Notes: generated from the sequence alone by a model not told the origin. Positions 6,181-14,478 are shown, numbered from the stretch's first letter. The stretch: 42,572 nucleotides of DNA from an uncultured Lachnospiraceae bacterium (GCA_902476645.1 CABSEG010000016.1:1-42572); one strand, 5' to 3'. Translations and numbers: made by a program.

Positions 6181-6924
6181 CTATTCCCATTTGAAAAAAC
6201 GTATGGCAATGCCTCCACAGACCACTGTGACCACCGCCATGATGGCAATTGGAAACCAGACTGATTCTAACGGTAGGCCCAGCGAAGTTGCTTTCAACAA
6301 CTTAATCCCCTGTGTCAAAGGCAAAACATCTGCAATTTTCTGCAATGCAGACGGCATCACTTCATAAGGTAAGGTTGCCCCTGAAAAAATGAGCATCGGA
6401 AAATACAGGAGGCTGGCAGCCACACTGGCTGTTTTCGTATCAGGCGCAACACCTCCTACCATAAGTCCGATGCTGAACATCGAAAACATCACCAGAAGAT
6501 ACATGAACAAGAAAATTCCTATCGATCCGTTGAACCTGCATCCAAAAAATATGGACAAAACTCCAAAAACAAGGCACAAGGACAGCAACGAGTAGATTGC
6601 ATAAATCGTCACCCACACTGCGAGCAAAAATGCCGGACTTGTAGGCGTAACTTTATATCTTTTTAATATCTTTTTCTGACGATAATCGGAAATCAACAGC
6701 GGAAGCCCCATCACACCACCTGCACAAATCGCAATGGTCGATAATGCCCCGAAGGACTGTTCCAAAAAGGTATATTTTACTTCGGGAGCCGCTGTTTTTG
6801 CTCCATAAATGACTCCCAAAATTACAGCAACCACTACCGGCATACAGAGAGCAAAAATAACCATGTCCATTCCCCGGAAGGATAACTTCAGTTCTGTTTT
6901 CAACATTGTAAAAAATTTATTCAT
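6181..6924 (-). CDS. ABC-2 type exporter permease
   Basis: 247 residues starting MNKFFTMLKTELKLSFRGMD. About six hydrophobic segments are visible (near residues 20-40, 55-80, 100-125, 130-155, 165-190 and 220-245), with the cytoplasmic YRQKKILKRYKVTPTSPAFL stretch that marks the ABC-2 (DrrB-like) permease family. It pairs with the ATPase gene just upstream and would export a drug, peptide or lipid; the substrate cannot be told. The start at 6924 overlaps the ATPase stop (6917-6919) by eight bases and follows GGAGAGGAGGAAG; the longer frame to 6978 lies within the ATPase gene. Regulation by the tandem MerR gene upstream is likely. Confidence 0.88.
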   Translation of the reverse strand: MNKFFTMLKTELKLSFRGMDMVIFALCMPVVVAVILGVIYGAKTAAPEVKYTFLEQSFGALSTIAICAGGVMGLPLLISDYRQKKILKRYKVTPTSPAFLLAVWVTIYAIYSLLSLCLVFGVLSIFFGCRFNGSIGIFLFMYLLVMFSMFSIGLMVGGVAPDTKTASVAASLLYFPMLIFSGATLPYEVMPSALQKIADVLPLTQGIKLLKATSLGLPLESVWFPIAIMAVVTVVCGGIAIRFFKWE

Positions 6925-7645
6925 TGTCTTCTTCCTCCTCTCCAGTAAACCACAAATACGCATCTTCCAATTTCTCATAAGGACTTAATGCCACCGCTTC
7001 TTCCACAGTCCCTTCAAAGGCGAATCCGCCATCCTTCAGGATACCAATCCGGTCACAGAGAATTTCCACCTCATCCATGAAATGAGAAGACAGAAATATT
7101 GTCAGGCCATGTTTCTTTAACTCCTGCAGGCTTTTCCAAACACCTCTTCTCGCTTTTGTATCAAGCCCTGTGGTAAGCTCATCCAAAAAGACCACCCTAG
7201 GATTAGGGATAAGAGACAACACAATAAATAATCTTTGCTTCTGACCTCCAGATAACTCGTTTACAAAAGCGTTTTCCTTATCTGCCAGACCAAATTTGTG
7301 CAGCAACTCTTTATATGCCAGTGGATACCTATAAAGGCAGGTCGTTTCCTCACACAATTCTTTTACCTTGATCTTATCCGGATAATTTGCTTCCTGGAAC
7401 TGTACCCCAACCTGCTTAAAAAGTTGCTTTCGCTCCGTCCACGGGTCTAGCCCCAAAATGCGAACCGTTCCCGAATCCGCTTTCTTTGTCCCAAGGATAC
7501 ATTCTATTGTAGTACTCTTGCCTACGCCATTTGCTCCAAGCAGACCGTACACTTCACCCGCAGCAACTGAGAAGCTGAGATTCTCAATCACTTTCTTTCC
7601 GTCATAAGATTTGCTCAGCCCGGAAATTTGGATTGTTTTTTCCAT
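6917..7645 (-). CDS. ABC exporter ATP-binding protein
   Basis: 242 residues with all nucleotide-binding motifs: Walker A GANGVGKST, signature LSGGQKQR, Walker B RVVFLDELTTGLD and the switch His in SSHFMDEVE. It is of the DrrA/CcmA type that works with ABC-2 permeases. AAGGAGG sits seven bases before the ATG. It is translationally coupled to the permease and follows the tandem MerR gene by 76 bases; that gap holds a TGTAGGGTTTTT motif also found in front of the MerR gene. Confidence 0.92.
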   Translation of the reverse strand: MEKTIQISGLSKSYDGKKVIENLSFSVAAGEVYGLLGANGVGKSTTIECILGTKKADSGTVRILGLDPWTERKQLFKQVGVQFQEANYPDKIKVKELCEETTCLYRYPLAYKELLHKFGLADKENAFVNELSGGQKQRLFIVLSLIPNPRVVFLDELTTGLDTKARRGVWKSLQELKKHGLTIFLSSHFMDEVEILCDRIGILKDGGFAFEGTVEEAVALSPYEKLEDAYLWFTGEEEEDNE

Positions 7646-7711
7646 TTCGTATGCCTCCTTATTTTAATTCTGAAATAAAGATTAGCATCCAATCCAACTA
7701 TGGTGGGTAAC

Positions 7712-7724
7712 TGTAGGGTTTTTA
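7712..7724. promoter_or_regulatory. Shared motif TGTAGGGTTTTT, copy before the ABC operon
   Basis: TGTAGGGTTTTTA overlaps the stop codon of the tandem MerR gene and lies upstream of the ABC ATPase gene. The same 12 bases recur at 8528-8539 in front of the MerR gene itself, so it is a candidate half-site for that regulator. It is not an obvious palindrome. Confidence 0.4.
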
Positions 7725-8474
7725 TTCTGATATTTTTTTCATCTTCTCAATCTGACAAGTTACATAAAAAGCATTGCTTTTTGCCTCATTCAATGAAGTC
7801 AATAGCTTATCGCAAGCCCTTATGATATCATCATCTTCCTTTGGTGTATTAATAGCTATTCGGATATTAGTTTGCGGATCATCCGATAAGGCCTGAAGCA
7901 TTCTTAAAATAGCAGAGAGAGAATAGTTTGCACAACGAAGAGAGCGTATAATTTTCAAGCGAAGCATATCTTCTTCTGTGTACACTCGGTATCTGTTTTC
8001 AGTTCGCTTGATGGTAAACAGACCATTCAGCTCCCAATTTCTTAATGTATCGATCGTTACCCCTAATATATCTGCTGCTTCCTTTCTTCTATATGTCCTC
8101 TGCACTCCAACATTGCTTTCACTCATACCCGATAAAATACTATGGGTAATCCGTATCGCTTCTTCTGCATTGGCTTTTTCGATGTCTATCTGAGCAATGT
8201 ATCGCCTAGTCAATTCCATAGCTTTCTCATAATTCCTCAAAGCAGAAACCTTAATAATGTCAACCGCTTGTTTACGAAGTCCATTTTGAAGAACTTCCAC
8301 CTGGAGAGCCGCCCGCGCTAATTTAAATTGTTCGATATGCAGATCAGTAAATACCCGGTAACCATTCTCTAACCGCTCTGGTTTTGGAATTAAACCGCAC
8401 TTTTCATATAAACGTACCGTATTTACATGTATGCCGATTATCCTTGCTATGTCTATTGTCTTATATGTATTCAT
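7722..8474 (-). CDS. MerR-family regulator with two tandem DNA-binding heads
   Basis: 250 residues with two MerR helix-turn-helix plus wing units. The first spans about residues 5-73 (TIDIARIIGIHVNTVRLYEK then GYRVFT). The second spans about 129-193 (RRKEAADILGVTIDTLRNWE then YRVYTEEDMLRLKIIRSL). A helical stretch at about 75-120 links them and there is no recognisable ligand domain. Most MerR proteins have one head and work as dimers, so a monomer of this one could contact a whole site. It lies directly upstream of the ABC exporter genes, same strand, and is their likely regulator. GGAGGTGCG lies eight bases before the ATG. Confidence 0.85.
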   Translation of the reverse strand: MNTYKTIDIARIIGIHVNTVRLYEKCGLIPKPERLENGYRVFTDLHIEQFKLARAALQVEVLQNGLRKQAVDIIKVSALRNYEKAMELTRRYIAQIDIEKANAEEAIRITHSILSGMSESNVGVQRTYRRKEAADILGVTIDTLRNWELNGLFTIKRTENRYRVYTEEDMLRLKIIRSLRCANYSLSAILRMLQALSDDPQTNIRIAINTPKEDDDIIRACDKLLTSLNEAKSNAFYVTCQIEKMKKISE

Positions 8475-8527
8475 TCAACGCACCTCCATCCCTCATTATG
8501 TCATATTTTATAAGTCTGGTGTTATAA

Positions 8528-8574
8528 TGTAGGGTTTTTTAGTTTACCGTAGAATGCCCTGAATAGCAAGTTTA
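8528..8574 (-). promoter_or_regulatory. Promoter region of the tandem MerR gene with shared motif
   Basis: On the minus strand TTGCTA (about 8565-8570) and TAAACT (8542-8547) are 17 bases apart and make a fair promoter. The motif TGTAGGGTTTTT (8528-8539, plus-strand reading) lies just downstream of the -10, a position suited to autorepression. Confidence 0.4.
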
Positions 8575-8582
8575 TTCTCAGT

Positions 8583-9554
8583 CTATCTAAATATTGGTTC
8601 AATATATGTTTTGATTAAGTCTATCCTATCCCTTATCTTTGGCACAAAAAGCGCAGAAGATGACACAACTATTTTATCTTTTATATTCACATAAATTATA
8701 TTTCCTCCATCCCCCATCGCTGCATAACCATCTTCATTTACCCACCATAAATATCCATACGATAAATCATGTTTCTTCCATCGGCTATGCTCTCTCGTAC
8801 TTTCTTCCACCCACTTTTCTGATACAATTCGTTTTCCGTTCCATATGCCTTTATTCAAATATAACTGACCAATTTTTGCCATATCCATAGGGGAAAGTGT
8901 AAGTCCCCAACCCGCTGTATGAATCCCTAATGAGTCCCGTACCCATCCGCTGGTATCTATAGATTCATTAAATGCCAGTTGTTCCTCCTTGCTTTTAAAC
9001 ATCAAATCTCCATCTACATGAATTTCTAATGGTGAAAATAAATTTTCATCTGCAAACTCAAATACCGACTGCCCTGTTGCTTTTACTAATATTCCTGAAA
9101 AAATATCCGGACCAATCAGAGGTGCATATCGGAATGTTCCGATCTTCCCCCGGCCCCCTAGCTGGTCTAAAGAAAATTTCACCCAATCCTCACTAGTAAA
9201 ATATTTCACATATGGAGCAAAAAAACGATACTTATAAGGTGCTGTCATTGTCAGCATATCCTTGACTGTGATATTTTGGATGGTGTTTTCTCTCTTTCTT
9301 ACTATGTATCCAGGGAAAAAATCCAGCACTTTCTGATCAACACTTTGGATATATCCTCTATCTACTGCAATCCCAATCAGTATTGAAATAATACTTTTTG
9401 TTACAGAATAAACATGAACCTGGCTTTCTCTTGTACATCCCTTGAAATATTTTTCATATACCAATTTTCCTTCTTTTAATACCGCCACACCTGTGGTATT
9501 CCCATAATCAGTGCTGATTTTTTGTTCGAGTTCTCTAATTCTTTTCTGATCCAT
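8583..9554 (-). CDS. Beta-lactamase-family serine hydrolase
   Basis: 323 residues, cytoplasmic as no signal peptide is seen. The SxxK motif is Ser50-Val-Thr-Lys53 in YSVTKSIISILIGIAVDRG; a later FRYAPLIGPDIFSGIL segment supplies the probable catalytic Tyr, and GDGGNIIYV stands at the third-motif position. This is the class C/esterase-type serine hydrolase family (often annotated as beta-lactamase-related); members are esterases, peptidases or of unknown substrate, and true beta-lactam resistance cannot be inferred. GGAAGGGAG precedes the ATG. It is 46 bases downstream of the GyrI-like MerR gene and probably in its operon. Confidence 0.85.
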   Translation of the reverse strand: MDQKRIRELEQKISTDYGNTTGVAVLKEGKLVYEKYFKGCTRESQVHVYSVTKSIISILIGIAVDRGYIQSVDQKVLDFFPGYIVRKRENTIQNITVKDMLTMTAPYKYRFFAPYVKYFTSEDWVKFSLDQLGGRGKIGTFRYAPLIGPDIFSGILVKATGQSVFEFADENLFSPLEIHVDGDLMFKSKEEQLAFNESIDTSGWVRDSLGIHTAGWGLTLSPMDMAKIGQLYLNKGIWNGKRIVSEKWVEESTREHSRWKKHDLSYGYLWWVNEDGYAAMGDGGNIIYVNIKDKIVVSSSALFVPKIRDRIDLIKTYIEPIFR

Positions 9555-9600
9555 GATATCTCCCTTCCTTTAACCTATTTGTAAACGCATTTTTTCTGTT

Positions 9601-10431
9601 TTATTTTTTTAATATCTTTTTTACTGGATAATAGACCTCTGTAATGAAGTCGCTCTCCTGCAAAACCTCCGAAGGACTTGTTACATAAACTTCATAAAGT
9701 GCATTACAATTTTCGTACCCTTCTTTTTCTGCCCATTCAATTTGCTTCGCATAAACAGAAGAGAGCTGAGAGTAGGAACCATGCACAACAGTTTTCAAAC
9801 AAAGTCCAGGATAAAAATCCCTTGTTCCCGTTGCATACTCGTTGATTGGGACAGCAAATTCTGTATCCAGTCCAAATGGACTATATTCATCACTATGGAA
9901 TAAAACCATTGGTGGAGCGGATGCTGTCAGGTTCTTTTCCTTCATTTTCTTAAACAGCTTTTCAAAGCAATACCCATACTCATCAGGAAAATCCTGTTCC
10001 TGAATCATCTTTCGTATGGACAGAAGATACATCTTGGGCACCTCCACCAGTTCTATACCAATATCTTCCATATATGACATAATCGACTTGCCCTTTCTTA
10101 TGGCAGACATATCAGCATCTATCTGCTCCAACATATTTTTATACATCATCATTTGCATTGAAATCTCTTTTTTCTTTTTACTAAGAGCCGCATATAGTTT
10201 GTCATCCATTGCCTCCTCTGACTCAAGAATTGCCTTAATCTCTTCCAACGAAAAATGATACGCTTTCAGCCGATTAATAAACAGCATCGTCTCCAACTGA
10301 TTAATAGAATAATAACGATACCCATTTTCTGGATTGATTTCTTCTGGAAGTATCAATCCTATTTCTGCATAATACCGAAGTGTTTTTGTGGATACTCGGC
10401 ATATACTCGAAAATTCTCCAATCGTCAACAT
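9601..10431 (-). CDS. MerR-family regulator with GyrI/BmrR-like effector domain
   Basis: 276 residues. Residues 2-70 form the MerR head (TIGEFSSICRVSTKTLRYYA, then NGYRYYSINQLETMLFINRL). A coiled dimerisation helix follows (about 75-115), and about 120-274 match the GyrI-like/AraC effector-binding fold, with the closing LYEVYVTSPSEV typical of BmrR-type drug sensors. It probably binds a small amphipathic molecule and activates its own operon including the serine hydrolase. AAAGGAGG precedes the start. A textbook 19-nt-spacer promoter lies upstream at 10456-10486. Confidence 0.9.
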   Translation of the reverse strand: MLTIGEFSSICRVSTKTLRYYAEIGLILPEEINPENGYRYYSINQLETMLFINRLKAYHFSLEEIKAILESEEAMDDKLYAALSKKKKEISMQMMMYKNMLEQIDADMSAIRKGKSIMSYMEDIGIELVEVPKMYLLSIRKMIQEQDFPDEYGYCFEKLFKKMKEKNLTASAPPMVLFHSDEYSPFGLDTEFAVPINEYATGTRDFYPGLCLKTVVHGSYSQLSSVYAKQIEWAEKEGYENCNALYEVYVTSPSEVLQESDFITEVYYPVKKILKK

Positions 10432-10455
10432 ATAATAGGCCTCCTTTCCAGTACC

Positions 10456-10486
10456 AGTATAAACTTTGCCCCAAGGGAAAAGTCAA
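10456..10486 (-). promoter_or_regulatory. MerR-type promoter and operator of the GyrI-like regulator
   Basis: On the minus strand TTGACT (10481-10486) and TATACT (10456-10461) flank a spacer of exactly 19 bases. The spacer region is a dyad: ACTTTgCCC (10463-10471), three bases, GGGaAAAGT (10475-10483). This is the classic arrangement by which MerR proteins untwist an overlong spacer. The gene start at 10431 is 25 bases away, so the operon is probably autoactivated. Confidence 0.8.
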
Positions 10487-10689
10487 CGGCACTTTTCATA
10501 CGCATTTTCAAGGTAGTCGCATATTAATCGAATATAAAAAGAATTGCAAGTTTTATCTGATTTAACACCCCTGTCAACTCGGCACCGCTTTTATCCATCC
10601 TGTCTCCACAACATACCCAATATCTATCCTATCCACTCAACTCTCTGTCATTTTCCACAGTAGACCAGTTCCCACTTACCTGTAAAATG
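10487..10689. other. Intergenic gap between accessory and core regions
   Basis: Two hundred bases without a credible gene, repeat or tRNA. It separates the MerR/serine hydrolase promoter from the rlmD terminator and marks the change from accessory genes on the left to conserved housekeeping genes on the right. I see no att-like duplication. Confidence 0.4.
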
Positions 10690-10739
10690 AAAAAATCCGG
10701 GAACCCGAACCTGTCCTCTGACAAGCCCCGACTCCCGGA
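10690..10739 (-). terminator. Terminator of the htrA-like/yhaM/rlmD operon
   Basis: TCCGGGA (10696-10702) pairs with TCCCGGA (10733-10739), extended inside by CTTGTC/GACAGG pairing. On the minus strand it is followed by TTTTTTC. It lies 31 bases past the rlmD stop. Confidence 0.75.
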
Positions 10740-10770
10740 AATCCCTTGTTTTCTACACTTTTTCGCTATC

Positions 10771-12132
10771 TTATTCTTTGACTTTTGACATCAATACAAC
10801 TGTCTCCACATGCGTCGTCTGCGGAAACTGGTCCACTCCCTGCACCCGCGCAAGCTCATATCCCCGGTCGCACAGATACCGCAAGTCTCTGGCCAGCGTG
10901 GCGCTATCACAGCTTACATAGACCACTTTTTCCGGCCCCATATCCACGATGGTCTTTAACAGGCTTTCTGCGCATCCTTTTCTGGGCGGGTCCACGACGA
11001 TTACATCCGCGTACACGCCTTCTTTCTCATACTTCTGCGGCAGCACATCCTCTGCCCGGCCCACGTAGAATTCCACGTTCCGGATTCCATTAATTCTGGC
11101 GTTTTCTTTTGCGTCTGCAATGGCCTCAGGGATAATCTCCACACCGTAGACCTGCTTTGCCTTTTGGGCCAGAAACAAAGAGATGGTTCCTATCCCGCAG
11201 TATAGATCCCACACGGTCTCCTCACCGCTTAGCTCTGCAAACTCCAGCGCTTTTTCATAGAGTATTTTCGTCTGCACAGGGTTTACCTGATAAAAGGACA
11301 ACGGAGAGATTCGATAACTGATATCTCCGATTTGATCCTCAATATACCCTTGTCCCCAGAGAATCCGCACCTCTTTGCCCAGAATCACGTTTGTCTTTTC
11401 TCGATTCACGTTTAGCGTGATGCTTTTCATTCCTGGAATCTCCCGCAGCCGCTCTGTCAGCCGCTCTTCCTTTGGCAATTGCGTTCCGTTTACGACCACG
11501 CAGACCATCAGCTGTCCTGTGGAGAATCCATAGCGGATCAGCACATGGCGAATCAGGCCTGTTCCCGTGTTTTCATCGTAAGCGCTGACTTGGTTTTCCT
11601 CCATATAAGACAGCAGCCGCTCTAAGACTTCTTCGTTTTGAGGAACGCCCAGCAGACATTTTTTGTTTTCGATGATGCTGTGGGTACGCCCTGCGTAAAA
11701 GCCTGTAATGATTCTGCCGTCTTTTCCCCTGCCTATGGGAAACTGCGCTTTATTGCGATAGGCATACGGTGTTTCCATGCCCAGAATGGGCTCCATAGGA
11801 ATCTCATGAAAACCTCCAATGCGCTGCAGGTTGTTTTTGATCTTTCTCTCCTTGAACTGAAGCTGCGCTGAATAATCCATGGCCTGAAGCTGGCAACCCC
11901 CGCAGCTTCGGGCCACAGGGCATTTGGGTTTTATCCGGTCTGGTGAGGGACGAAGTATGTTCATCAGCCTGGCATACCCATAATTTTTTTTCAGCTTCAT
12001 GATCTTTGCCTCCACCAGATCCCCCGGAAGAGCATCCTTTATAAACAGAGCAAAGCCGTCCATCTTTCCGATGCCGGCTCCGTCTGCTCCAATATCTTCT
12101 ATTTCTATGGTTAGTAAATCATCCTTTTTCAT
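10771..12132 (-). CDS. rlmD: 23S rRNA (uracil-5-)-methyltransferase, RlmD/RumA family
   Basis: 453 residues. An N-terminal TRAM RNA-binding domain (about 1-60) is followed by the iron-sulfur cysteines C71, C77, C80 and C159, the same spacing as in E. coli RumA. The C-terminal SAM-dependent methyltransferase domain has WDLYCGIGTISLFLAQKAK, then DPPRKGC and the catalytic Cys408 in VSCDSATLARDL. The enzyme makes m5U in 23S rRNA (U1939 and, in some Firmicutes, U747 as well, as RlmCD). GTG at 12138 and ATG at 12132 are both possible; the ATG fits the AAGGA site better. The start overlaps the yhaM 3' end by 14 bases. Confidence 0.93.
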   Translation of the reverse strand: MKKDDLLTIEIEDIGADGAGIGKMDGFALFIKDALPGDLVEAKIMKLKKNYGYARLMNILRPSPDRIKPKCPVARSCGGCQLQAMDYSAQLQFKERKIKNNLQRIGGFHEIPMEPILGMETPYAYRNKAQFPIGRGKDGRIITGFYAGRTHSIIENKKCLLGVPQNEEVLERLLSYMEENQVSAYDENTGTGLIRHVLIRYGFSTGQLMVCVVVNGTQLPKEERLTERLREIPGMKSITLNVNREKTNVILGKEVRILWGQGYIEDQIGDISYRISPLSFYQVNPVQTKILYEKALEFAELSGEETVWDLYCGIGTISLFLAQKAKQVYGVEIIPEAIADAKENARINGIRNVEFYVGRAEDVLPQKYEKEGVYADVIVVDPPRKGCAESLLKTIVDMGPEKVVYVSCDSATLARDLRYLCDRGYELARVQGVDQFPQTTHVETVVLMSKVKE

Positions 12133-13075
12133 AGGCACCCGTCCTTCTTACATTGGATTCAAACAGGCGATTGTAGCCCAGCCACTCGCCGTTATCTGAC
12201 GTCCCTTTTAAAAGTTCCCGGAAGGTTTCCAGCTTTGCGTCTGTGTTATCCGCAAAGTTTAAGGCAAGGGCCTCCATCAAAGCGGGCTTTTTAGGAGAGC
12301 CGTACTCCAATTCCCCATGGTGGGCCAGAATACAGTGCTTTAGTTCACTGGCCAGCTTCCTCGGAAAGCCCTGGATTCTGCGAATGCTGGCTCCCACCAG
12401 TTCCGCGCCCATATAGATGTGGCCCAGAAGCTGACCGTCGTCGGTGTAGTCGTTTTCCGGAAACACCGAGATTTCTTTCATCTTTCCGATATCGTGAAAG
12501 AGGGCTGCGGTCAGTAGCAGGTCTCTGTTTAATTCTTGGTACTGATCTGCGTAAAAATCACATAGCTTCACCACATTAAGAGTATGCTCCAGCAGTCCTC
12601 CCACGAATCCGTGATGTACGCTTTTGGCTGCGGAGTGGAACTTAAAGGCTTTGATAAAAGCCTGGTTTTCTACAAAATAGCTGTCTGTCAGCTGCTTCAA
12701 AAAAGGATTTTGGATTTTTGCTATGTAGCCTTCCAGTTCCCCATACATCTCATCCACATTCCGGTCGCTGACTGGCAGGTAATCTTCCTGATGGTATTCT
12801 CCCTCCTGAGCTCTGCGCAGGCGCTTGATATTTAATTGCAAGGAACCCTGGAAGCTGGTCACGTCCCCTACCACATAGACATAGTCCAACGCGGCAAAAT
12901 CGTCGATTCCCTGAGAACCAGGTTCCCAGATCTTGGCGTCTAAAATACCCGTCTTGTCCTGCAATATTACGTTTTCATAGGATTTTCCGTTTTTGGTCAC
13001 TGCTGCTTGCCTGAATTTGCACAAGTAAATATCTCCAAGTCGTTCACCCTCGCGCAAAGTCTCAATAAATTTCAT
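12119..13075 (-). CDS. yhaM: 3'-5' exoribonuclease YhaM family, OB-fold plus HD domain
   Basis: 318 residues. An N-terminal OB-fold (about 1-90: GDIYLCKFRQAAVTKNGKSY through SFQGSLQLNIKRL) precedes an HD phosphohydrolase domain (about 155-290) with HHGFVGGLLEHTLNVV, LLLTAALFHDIGKM and LAHHGELEYGSPK, all metal ligands present. The B. subtilis enzyme YhaM degrades RNA, and possibly DNA, from the 3' end with Mn2+. It starts 18 bases after the htrA-like gene with an AGGAAGGA site and overlaps rlmD, so the three genes form one operon. Confidence 0.92.
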   Translation of the reverse strand: MKFIETLREGERLGDIYLCKFRQAAVTKNGKSYENVILQDKTGILDAKIWEPGSQGIDDFAALDYVYVVGDVTSFQGSLQLNIKRLRRAQEGEYHQEDYLPVSDRNVDEMYGELEGYIAKIQNPFLKQLTDSYFVENQAFIKAFKFHSAAKSVHHGFVGGLLEHTLNVVKLCDFYADQYQELNRDLLLTAALFHDIGKMKEISVFPENDYTDDGQLLGHIYMGAELVGASIRRIQGFPRKLASELKHCILAHHGELEYGSPKKPALMEALALNFADNTDAKLETFRELLKGTSDNGEWLGYNRLFESNVRRTGAYEKG

Positions 13076-13092
13076 CTTTTTCCTAATCCTTC

Positions 13093-14367
13093 CTATTTAT
13101 TTTCCAATGTTACTTCTACTTCCAGGTCCACATACCCGTCCAGTCCCCGGCGCTTTAGTTTCAGCCTTAAAGTCTCTCCAGGGATATGGCTGCGAAGTTG
13201 TGTGATATAGTCCTGCATAGTTTTGATCTGTTCTCCGTCAATCTCCGTCAGAATATCAATTCCCACCTGGATCCCTGCATACATGGCAGGAGAATCTGCC
13301 GCCACCTCTTTGATATAAAGTCCCTGGGGCACTGCGTTTTGTCTGGAAACGCTATCACTGATCTCATACCCTGTAATACCCAAATAGGGAATGGATTCTC
13401 CATTGGACATGGCCTCCATCATATACTTCATATCCGATATGCCAAGAGCCGTGATGGTCGGGCTGTACAGGGATTCCCCGACGCCTTGTGAGATGATGCC
13501 AATGATATTTCCCTCTAAATCAGCCAGAATTCCACTTTCGCTGCCGCTTCCCGCAATATCTGTGGTCATGACCGTGTACTGACTGTCTGTGACCGCCGTC
13601 TTCGCCACAGAGGAAATCATGCCAAAGTTCATGGAATGACCATTATCCTGGGTGCTTCCAATGGCAATCACCGGAGCTCCCTGATTGACGGCTGCCGAGG
13701 ATCCCAACGTGGCTGTGGAGATGGCTGCCTTGGTCTTTTGGGTAAGCTCTGACACTGGCACAGTCACCACTGCGCAGCCTGTCACCGCATCCTGGCTCTG
13801 GACACTGCCTCCTGCCATGGCCCCGTTACAAAACTCCACCGTAATCTTTCCTGACGTGGAAAGGCCACTGGTTCCGGTCAGAATATAGTAGTTTTGCCTA
13901 TTTTCCGCGAAAATCAATCCGGACATGCGTATTTGACCGCCTATGGCCGCTGTGGTCCAATCCATATTGTCGGTCTCTCCGGTAACCGTTACCACCGAAT
14001 CCATCACAGAATTACCCACCTGATACAATTTCTGGTACAGCTTGGCATAGTCTGAAACTTCCAGCTCCTTCTCCTCTATCACTGTCTCCGGTTCTGTCTG
14101 CTTCTCCTTTTTGGAGCCCCGTTCAGACTCCGTCTCTGTTTCCGGCTCTTCCTGTTCAATCACGATCTGCTGAGGCGTGCCCGGCTCCCCGAATTGGGCT
14201 TCCGCCCAGGGCTTTACCATGGCAAATGTGATTCCCGCCGTACCGCCAAACAACACGGCCAGCCCAATTCCGGCCGCACTATTGATAAACCATTTTTTGC
14301 GGTAAAATGGTTTCTTTTTGATCTGTTCACTGATAAAAGTAAATTTTCTTTTTTCCTCATTCGGCAT
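13093..14367 (-). CDS. Membrane-anchored HtrA-like PDZ protein with degenerate protease domain
   Basis: 424 residues. Residues 1-28 are basic and cytoplasmic, about 29-52 form one membrane segment, and about 62-105 are an acidic linker. A trypsin-like fold follows (about 115-315) and then a PDZ domain (about 325-415: YLGITGYEIS, GLYIKEVAADSPAMYAGIQV, GDILTEIDG-like). The catalytic His position of HtrA (TNxHVV) reads ILTGTSGL (162-169) and the Asp position (TDLAV) reads TGCAV; the Ser loop is SGSESGIL (274-281) instead of GNSGGPL. It is therefore probably not an active protease. A Pho-box-like triple repeat lies upstream. GGAAATT-type ribosome site. Confidence 0.85.
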   Translation of the reverse strand: MPNEEKRKFTFISEQIKKKPFYRKKWFINSAAGIGLAVLFGGTAGITFAMVKPWAEAQFGEPGTPQQIVIEQEEPETETESERGSKKEKQTEPETVIEEKELEVSDYAKLYQKLYQVGNSVMDSVVTVTGETDNMDWTTAAIGGQIRMSGLIFAENRQNYYILTGTSGLSTSGKITVEFCNGAMAGGSVQSQDAVTGCAVVTVPVSELTQKTKAAISTATLGSSAAVNQGAPVIAIGSTQDNGHSMNFGMISSVAKTAVTDSQYTVMTTDIAGSGSESGILADLEGNIIGIISQGVGESLYSPTITALGISDMKYMMEAMSNGESIPYLGITGYEISDSVSRQNAVPQGLYIKEVAADSPAMYAGIQVGIDILTEIDGEQIKTMQDYITQLRSHIPGETLRLKLKRRGLDGYVDLEVEVTLENK

Positions 14368-14413
14368 AAAAGTAATTTCCTTTCGTTTAAAACCCCAATA
14401 TTCTTGTTTATTT

Positions 14414-14441
14414 TATCAAAGACTTATGAACAATTTATGAA
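14414..14441 (-). promoter_or_regulatory. Three PhoP-box-like direct repeats upstream of the htrA-like gene
   Basis: On the minus strand TTCATA, TTCATA and TTGATA lie at 14436-14441, 14425-14430 and 14414-14419, each exactly 11 bp apart with five-base spacers. This matches the TT(A/C)A(C/T)A direct-repeat layout bound by OmpR/PhoP-type response regulators of Firmicutes. The third repeat leads into TAAAAT, a possible -10. An OmpR-type regulator gene lies nearby at 16904. Confidence 0.55.
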
Positions 14442-14478
14442 TACCTTCTATTTTTTTCTACTATCCCTTCTACTTTTA

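Noticed and set aside
10432..10770. Integration boundary (att site) of the accessory region
   Set aside because: No integrase, tRNA end or direct repeat partner is visible here, so the change in gene content alone does not prove an insertion end.
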